Below, piece after piece: positions 37,101 through 64,000 of a stretch of DNA of 64,000 nucleotides (the stretch's first letter is position 1; the number at the start of each line of letters is the position of its first letter). Origin of the DNA: Chondrilla cf. caribensis (Eukaryota; Porifera; Demospongiae; Chondrillida; Chondrillidae); contig OZ026561.1 in assembly GCA_964020155.1 (NCBI GenBank), positions 3,069,547 through 3,133,546 on the forward strand. Direction: 5' to 3'. Both the position numbers and the translations under genes were made by a program. Below the pieces are notes generated by a model that was given only the letters and a program-made list of their open reading frames with translations, was not told where the DNA came from and ran no database searches.

Positions 37101-38910
37101 TGTTTTGAATTAAGAATGAGCCATAATCTAGATCAAAGTGATCTGTTCATCAAATTTGGCACTAAAAGGGTTTCATGAGCTCAAACCAGTTGTAAATCAT
37201 GTCAATCACCACTCTTCGCATATTACTCACACAAATGTGTGAGTAATATGCGAAGAGAGAGAGCTCTTAGTCACATTATAATAGAAAAACTGAATCTCAA
37301 CCACAACTCATGTACGCATGCTCATCATAATTGTATCTGTTCATGTTTGTCCATGTTTATTCTCATGCCCCAAACCATGTAGTTCAAGTATGACATTAGT
37401 ATGTAAGTTTGTTGTCTTAACATAATATTTGGCCTATCAAACCTGTGGAGGAATGGGTTGGTCCATAGAGACATATTGATACCTCACATAAGCACAAGTA
37501 TCCAAACCTTTTTTATTGGCAGGATGATGGAGTTTTCTACTTAGTATGTGGAGCATCAAGTACAAATGATCAATATTCGGATCCAGATGCCAACACCATC
37601 ACATTTGTCGTTAAAGTGTTGGTTTTCGGCTACAAAAGTATTTTGGCTTTACTCGGTTTGTTCTTTGCTTTTCAAACTCGCAACATCAAGATGAAGGTTT
37701 TAAGGGAATCTCGACAGACATCTGCTGCCATTTTCGTTTTCTTGGCTGCTGCAATCCTGTTCACTATTTTGCTCATTTTTCTACAAGCGTATCCCGAAAT
37801 TGAGGTCATCTTGTCCGCAATTGTCATTATTACAGCGGGGATAATGATCAACTGCTTCATTTTTCTACCCAAGGTATGCAAGTGATTACTAGATGCACAC
37901 ATGCAGACACACATTGAAACACATACAAAATCACATGCCACATGCACACACATGCATGCACATGCATTTAAACTCATACAAAATCACACATGCCACATGC
38001 ACACACATGTACGCACACAAACACACATGTGCATACATCCACACACATGCCACACCTACATGCATGCATACCTAATTGGCCCACACCCACACCCACACAT
38101 GCACTCATGCTAATTCAAGTTGTCAACTTCACATCTCAGGTGTACTATCTCTGGATAACCAAGCGTAAGAAGAATGACAGTGACAAAGATGATATTGACA
38201 TGTGGTCTGACAGCGATCAAGGAGCTAATCTTCACCAGGCCACCCTAGCCAGTATGCAGAGAGAAATTGATTCCCTTAAAGAACAGTTGACCAAAGCTAA
38301 CAAGGTATTGTTGAAAAATTGTGCACAGTACCCTTCACACAGAGGTTTATGCGGAAACCTACAGAAATTTGGGATTCCTCCTATAAAATAGATTCCTCCT
38401 CCACTAAGGTATTTAACCCATGCTTATTTTCACCATATTCTATAGATGGGGACCGGTCTTAGCTAGTCACACATGTACGAGTTTATTGGCAAGATTTATA
38501 TATGTAATATGGAAAATTTCATACGTATGGGTTCTACCTATGCCGTATCAATGCTACTAGTTGAAGTATTGAAGCTGATATTGGATATGATTTGTGTGAA
38601 GGCATAAATGTTGCCATATCTCGATCTAATGCCTGCTGCTTGAAATATCGATAAATTTGTACCCAAAACATGCCACGTAAAAGTGTGCAATGATAGAGTG
38701 TGCTATATCCCCATGGGCAACTTGTTGTCTCTGTAGAAACCACCAATCCGGGAGTTGAATGAGATTCCCAACATCACACCGTATGAAGAATACACTGATA
38801 AGCAGCTCAAGCATCGCTTTCGGAGTGGTACATGGTCTGTTACTGCGTCTAAAAGTGTACAAGATAGCGAGAGTTTACTGGTCAATGCTGCTGAAACCCC
38901 TGAAGAATAG
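28118..38910 (+). CDS. GABA-B-type metabotropic receptor (class C GPCR), 834 aa
   Basis: Sixteen exons with continuous phase: 28118-28342, 28911-29066, 29489-29665, 30972-31070, 31199-31264, 31555-31740, 32520-32768, 33122-33200, 34227-34319, 35024-35153, 35768-35894, 36095-36202, 36820-36939, 37523-37873, 38140-38304, 38737-38910. The sum is 2,505 nt with one terminal stop. Residues 1-20 are a signal peptide. A Venus-flytrap ligand domain fills about 25-440 (GAGCS, YSSTSPRLSDR, FPGWYGDGWW). No cysteine-rich linker precedes the first helix, as in GABA-B rather than glutamate receptors. Seven helices lie from about 450 to 720; FQTRNIK and the FLPK end are GABA-B hallmarks. A short coiled coil (QREIDSLKEQL) lies in the tail. 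The ligand is not deducible; sponges carry many such receptors. The weakest junctions are the exon 9 donor (A|GTTGGT) and its partner acceptor. Confidence 0.88.
33512..33688. mobile_element. 177-bp MITE in a GABA-B-like receptor intron
   Basis: The ends are CAGTGGAACCTCTCTTATAA and a related inverse (GAGAGGCCCCACTC), flanked by TA at 33510-33511 and 33689-33690. The interior repeats GTCCTTACTATAGAGGTTT-type words. TA duplication suggests a Tc1/mariner/pogo-related element. Confidence 0.6.
37212..37257. repeat. Perfect 22-bp inverted repeat, 2-nt loop, in an intron
   Basis: CTCTTCGCATATTACTCACA and two further bases are followed by two A residues and the exact inverse complement. It lies in the intron between exons 13 and 14 of the receptor gene. 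It may be a cruciform or the remnant of a foldback element. The loop is too short for a miRNA precursor. Confidence 0.9.
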
Positions 38911-38991
38911 CAACCCATTGTATATTTACTGAGGCTGCAAGCATTTGTTCTTATGCGAAAAATGATATTATTGATATTATTAGTGTGTGTG

Positions 38992-39039
<48 letters not shown>

Positions 39040-40388
39040 CATGCTTATTATTATGATGGTGTATTATTTGTGGATACTCCACCTACTGTATATATATTTC
39101 CAGCATGATATTATAATAACATTTAATATCCTTATCATAATATATATTATAGATTTGTATAATATTAATTAAGTCAAGCTAAAATATTGTACTAACTGTG
39201 TGTTGACAGTATTGTTGTCCTACTACCATTTATTATAGGAATGCAAATCTGTAATTCATGATCAGCAGCCATTTTAATTGCACATTAACAGTGCATGATG
39301 GATGATATTGAATACAATATTATACATATTATACAATGTCATAAAATTATTATGATTCCTTATAATTGTGTCTAAACATTTATATGAATCAATAAAATAA
39401 TAATAATAATTAATATCAATGATACGTGGTAGCTACTTATAATTTTCTTAAATTAAAAGTCCTAATTTTTGTGTAGATTCTAGGTCTCTATTCTAAATAC
39501 AACCTGCATGCTAATTCACAATTACCACTGCTGTTATGCTATACCTACTGGGTATCTGTGTAATAATGGTGAACTATGTATAATATGTTATGCGCATGTA
39601 TAAGTCAACTTTTGTATTCAGTGCAGAAGAAATTGTCTGTTGACTAGTGTTATTAATGATTCACATATCCTTGAATCCTACTTGAAGCAAATGTCTTTTG
39701 ATTGACTATTAGTAATGAGATTGCTAACATTTCAGGTGTAACACTGCTGCCTTCATCACTGTACACACAAGTCAATAAGTCAATACAGACACACGCACGC
39801 ACGCACACATACCGTATTCCCAGACTCACTTCTGTAGCAGGCTTCTGAGCTTGAACTTGAAATTAGGATTTTCAGTTTGGGAATAAGGCCCAAGTTTGCC
39901 CGCCCCGAAGATCGCTATTATTAGTCACGTCTCCCCGCGCTCTACCTTCCTATTCCCGGAGTCTAGCGAGTGAGCTTACGAACTGAAGTTTTGCAGCTCT
40001 TCAACCCTGAGTCTAGTTTCTTCACGTCACCTTCACTTGTCTATTTTGTTCCTTCAGTTTAGATCGCGTTCGTCACTCAGTTATAGCTCTCTCCTTCATG
40101 TCATCGCAGCACGGACCCGTGTAGAATACTCGAACATGGTGAGCTGGTACACTCGACACTTGTACTTTGTTGGTCCTCCATCATTCAGAGGAACTTTACT
40201 GCCCTACTATAAGAAATTGTTCCAACTCTGCGTCATATTCGAGAATTTCCGCTCGTATATACGGAGTCAGTAGTGATTTGCTCCACATACAAGTAGAAGA
40301 GCAGTCGAATTTCTTTTTGAACAATCGATCGCTCGTTTTCAAAAATGAAGATTCGAACTGGAGATTACTTACAAGCCCAGTGTGATAA
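38911..40388. other. 3' flank of receptor gene and intergenic DNA
   Basis: Contains a (GT)n tract at about 38987-39038 and a polyadenylation-type AATAAA at 39391-39396, some 480 bp after the receptor stop. An unusually GC-rich patch lies at about 39895-40090. It has no supported coding frame and could be a promoter-like CpG patch or an old insertion. Confidence 0.4.
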
Positions 40389-40577
40389 TGGCCCTGTGTG
40401 GTTGTCTGTGTGCCGCTGCTGTCTGCCCTATGATTGACGTAATAATTGACACTAAATTCCGAATTGAAATCAATGCCATCTAAGTTCTGTTTTGAGTTCT
40501 GAGCATTTTTATTCTCTCTCATTAACAACTTCCAGCAATTGTATATTTTAAGTTACTCTGCATGTAGTGTTTCTCGT

Positions 40578-40620
<43 letters not shown>

Positions 40621-40800
40621 CTGTTTCTGTCCGTTTGTCAATTTGAATGTTGCGACATCGTGTCTTGTGACATGAGTGGCTGTGTGGTCGCCTGTGTGCA
40701 GCTGCTGTTTTTAATTTCTTAATTATAATTGGACTTAATCCCTAAGGTAGACATAATAATTAACACTAAATTCCTAATTGAAATAAGTTCTGGTTTGGGT
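40389..40800 (+). repeat. Diverged direct duplication flanking a (GT)n tract
   Basis: 40389-40500 and 40677-40800 share GCTGTGTGGT, CTGTGTG-GCTGCTGT, ACATAATAATTAACACTAAATTC-like and AATTGAAAT..AAGTTCTG blocks in the same order. A (GT)n tract (about 40581-40618) lies between them. Confidence 0.65.
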
Positions 40801-41900
40801 GTACACCAGGCAGGAGTGGGGTACTCGCAATTGGAGCATTTGTTACCTGGAGATTGATCAAATGTCTGTATACTGTGCTGAATGCCCCAATGTATCCATA
40901 CTACTCTGTGATTGTCACTAAGTCTACCTGGATGGTTAGTGGAGGGCAGGAAGTTAGTGTGGTCAACCAATTCCTTGCAGCTGTGTTGGACTAGACATGG
41001 CCGTTGTAACTTTAGTGGGATATGGAAAGAAACACATCAAGGACATGTCATAGATTTACAATGTAATTTGTAAGTGATCTCAGACCTACTGACGTTGGTG
41101 TCATTGTGCATACCTTCAGCATCAGCACCCTAACTGAGTGTTTGTATATGATAATAATAATATATTATTACTTTGTAGATATAATCAGATCCAGCAGTTA
41201 TAGGCTCCACACCATAACACTGTGTATTCAGCCAAGAATCATGTGCTTCATGTCACATTTGACATGAAGAACATGGAGTTCTCCCCTATTAAGTTGAATG
41301 GAATACTTTGTACACACAGTATATGTACATACATATTTTCAAGTTGAGATGTGTAATAAGTTGATCCAAATAGAATTGATATTACAAGGATTATTATGAA
41401 TATACATGACTATAATATACATGTACTGTGTATAATATTATACAGGTACTCTACTATAATAGGGGAATAATATCGACTCAAATTTATTATATATATATAT
41501 ATATATATATATATTGGGCTGAAATCAGTGTGGGGTAATTGTTAGATTTTGTCATCATAATTACCTCGCTGTCATTCTATTTAATAGCTGATTAAAGTAA
41601 AAAAGTAATCCTACACACTGTTGTACAGTGAAGTCTGTGCATTACTTCTTCACGTTCAGATGTAAAGTTATTTAGTATTTTAGTAATAAAATATAACTGA
41701 ACCTTTATGATATTCTATAATATATCAACCCAATTTACCTTGTACAGTCCATTGTAGGAGCATATATTTTGTAGTGAAAAATCCAGTCTTTGTAGGTAGT
41801 GTTTACAGTTATACAGATTCACACTGGAGTTCCTGCAATCTCCTCTAATGAAGGAACAGCCTAACCTGTATGTGGTAGAGGTTATGGGATGGCTAATGAG
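40800..41900 (-). pseudogene. Partial duplication of the giant gene's protease-like exons
   Basis: On the minus strand, 41735-41885 reads LGCSFIRGDCRNSSVN...CSYNGLYK, a close match to exon 63344-63462. The region 41190-41290 matches exon 62241-62399 at the DNA level (CAGTTATAG-CTCCACA, CATAACACTGTG, GAGTTCTCCCCTAT). Order and orientation are as in the real gene, but the intermediate exon was not found and the second match is frame-damaged. A CSNCEY segment near 40830 may be a worn furin-like Cys exon. This looks like a segmental duplicate lying just beyond the 3' end of the parent gene. Confidence 0.65.
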
Positions 41901-42072
41901 ACCCTTTTGACATGGGGGATGCATTAGTGCTGGGATGATTAATTGATTAGTCAATCTATTGATTTCATTTCAAATCCAATCATCGTTCATAGTGTAAGCC
42001 TATTGATTAATCACCCACAACCTCCACTCCATGGGTTCAATTTTGTACTTTAAACGTAGAGCTCGCATATTA

Positions 42073-42805
42073 AAGGGGGGGTGGTCACACGTTTACGGAG
42101 TTTACAGAACAAAATGGCCGCCTAATGCTTCTCCCTCGAGGAGAAACAATATACATTAACTCGTGCTCTACACAATACAAATTCTCCAAAGTATAATAGA
42201 AGTTGTATGAAGACACAATAGTAATAATAGCACGGTATTTCCGTAAAAAATCGATATCGACATGTGGCATTACGTGTTACCCTTACGAGGAAGTATACAC
42301 GGGAAGAAAATTGCTCTAAAGGAGGCACGGAGATGCTTTGGCGGTTCTGTTTGGGAAAAAGGAAGGTCTAAAATCGTCGGGCGTCAGCTTCGATCGGATT
42401 TATTTGAGAAAAAATTCACTTTCGAACGAATCTGCAGACACCATGCAACTTGAGTAGCGGAAGCTTTGATAACACACAGTGACACTCCACCGTCTTTCTT
42501 CGTGCCATATAGCGAAGGAATTCTCTTCTTCTACAGCTATTCCAGACAGCTAGTGGACGGTAAGCCGTTCGAGTTATACAATACAATGCAATTTCATCGA
42601 AAATAAAATTTCTGCTTGGAAAAGCGATCAACAAAGATCAAAATCAATTGTTTAGTGTATAAACGTGCGTTTTTTTTATTTAGAGTTAGTGCTTGTTAAC
42701 AGCTAACGTTAGGATGAGAAGAAGGCTTTTTAGAAGAGAGCTTCTTTGCGTCCGTTTGAAACTCGCGCTCAATAATGTTTTCACGGTGTGTAACCACCCC
42801 CCCTT
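42073..42805. mobile_element. 733-bp DNA transposon, Harbinger-like target site
   Basis: The ends are AAGGGGGGGTGGTCACAC and the inverse GTGTAACCACCCCCCCTT, flanked by TTA at 42070-42072 and 42806-42808. A TWA duplication is typical of PIF/Harbinger elements. The interior is comparatively GC-rich and has no transposase, so it is non-autonomous. Confidence 0.7.
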
Positions 42806-43354
42806 TTATAGTCGAATCCCCGACACCTCCGAACACGCGAGACGAAGATTCCGTACACGCTAGCTACGCGTTTATAAAAGCAGGCTCTACGTTTAAGTGT
42901 ACCTGAAGTGTGTAAAGTCCTATAGATTCCACTTCATGTCTTTGGATGACTTCTCAGTCTAATGAAGTGTTTTTCCCTAATTACTTCTGGTGATTAATTG
43001 ATTAATGAATTGGTTATTATGTACTGATAATTGATTTGAACATTACAGCTCAAGTGTGCACATGCTTATCAGAGGACATTCTATGCCAGAAGCCCCAAAT
43101 ATGATGTGATTTTTTTAACAGCTGAAGCCATTTGCCTATACCTAATACACAGATGTGAGAAATTTCACACATTAATAATAATTGATCTGAATAATAATAA
43201 CTCACACATGTGGTCACAGACCCAATAATAGACTAATTAATGCCCCAAATGCATTGGTTTTGTATTGCTCTCACACACTAATGAGTAATTTAAATTCACT
43301 GTTATTGCAATCTAATTAAATTCTGATTATTTGATTTGTTCCAAAGGCCATGGT

Positions 43355-63462
<20,108 letters not shown>

Positions 63463-64000
63463 CTGTATTGGGGACATTATGGGATGGTAAGCTCAACAAA
63501 ATTATATTTAAAGAACTATATAGACACACTGTGGAGTACGTATTGTGACTATATCTCCATTAAAGCTGTACAATATATACCAAGCACAGAATATCGATTG
63601 TTTGTTGTATGTATACTCCAAACTACATTGAAGTTTCTTAATATCAAGAGAGTGGAATGGACCAAATTTGTTCAATAACAGTCGCGGATAGCATAAAATT
63701 TATAGTACAATGGAAGCCATGCAAATAATACACTTCTCCTGATAACAGGTTATTCGAGTACATCTTGCTGTACATCAGCATTCTGGTGTACTATGGTAAA
63801 GTAGTTGACATGCTGAGCTTTAGTAAGTCGGGATGTATCTACCTAATGTCATGATTGAAAGGAACACAGCACAGATTCTCTCCTTTACTCAAAGGGTGTC
63901 ATGTTGAGTTAATATTTCATTTCATAATAATCCCACAGGTACACATCACATATTATATGTCATTACACAATATATTATCCTCCCATCCATAACCTGTGCC
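63463..64000. other. Upstream intron of giant gene, no exon found
   Basis: The first exon in the window starts with an acceptor (ATACAG) and two bases completing a split codon, so the transcript must continue beyond 63462. No upstream exon, and no HExxH motif, was recognised before the window edge. Confidence 0.5.

Noticed and set aside
39830..40528. GC-rich patch with a 110-codon minus-strand frame
   Set aside because: No recognisable protein, no splice partners, and no transposon ends found. Left as unexplained intergenic DNA.
42262..42453. 63-codon plus frame with basic residues
   Set aside because: It lies inside the TIR element at 42073-42805 and resembles no transposase.

Overview
The window looks like nuclear DNA of an early-branching animal, most likely a sponge (inference). 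It is AT-rich and microsatellite-dense, with GT-AG introns, many small DNA transposons, a class C GPCR of the GABA-B type, vertebrate-style tyrosinases, and a very large extracellular protein built from shuffled domains (M8-protease-like, furin-like Cys, SRCR, NIDO, EGF, sushi, Ig). Nothing bacterial or viral was recognised. All splice models were read by eye from GT/AG sites and reading phase; no transcript data were used.

Layout. 1-13.4 kb is a repeat nest. A roughly 550-bp dispersed repeat occurs in tandem, and its second copy has been hit by a 215-bp MITE and by a stack of two DNA transposons. The inner one (6672-12784) has near-identical 455-bp inverted repeats, a clean 7-bp target duplication and an intact three-exon minus-strand gene whose N-terminus is a hydrophobic leader ending in a 2A-like ribosome-skipping motif. 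13.4-17.3 kb holds compound GT satellites, a 17-bp tandem-repeat module copied four times, and fragments of a sodium:neurotransmitter-symporter gene. 18.2-28 kb holds an intact intronless tyrosinase and a broken second copy 7 kb downstream; between them lie a decayed Crypton-type tyrosine recombinase, a decayed non-LTR retrotransposon end and two TTAA-flanked foldback MITEs.

28.1-38.9 kb (plus strand) is a complete 16-exon GABA-B-like receptor gene, 834 aa, with every intron phase consistent. 38.9-43.3 kb is mostly non-coding, with duplicated pseudo-exons of the next gene and a 733-bp Harbinger-like element. From 43.4 kb to at least 63.5 kb (minus strand) one gene runs through 23 recognisable exons (2,898 codons in the window, plus stop; its 5' end lies outside). 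Most of its domain exons are bounded by phase-1 introns, the classic signature of exon shuffling in animal extracellular proteins. Its introns hold long CA tracts, two more members of the MITE family seen at 5.7 kb, and two related palindromes close to splice donors.

The genes do not form a pathway: the tyrosinases are secreted copper oxidases, the GABA-B-like receptor is a G-protein-coupled chemosensor, and the giant protein is an extracellular matrix or cell-surface component. The most novel item is the nested transposon with its leader/2A protein, whose superfamily I could not assign.
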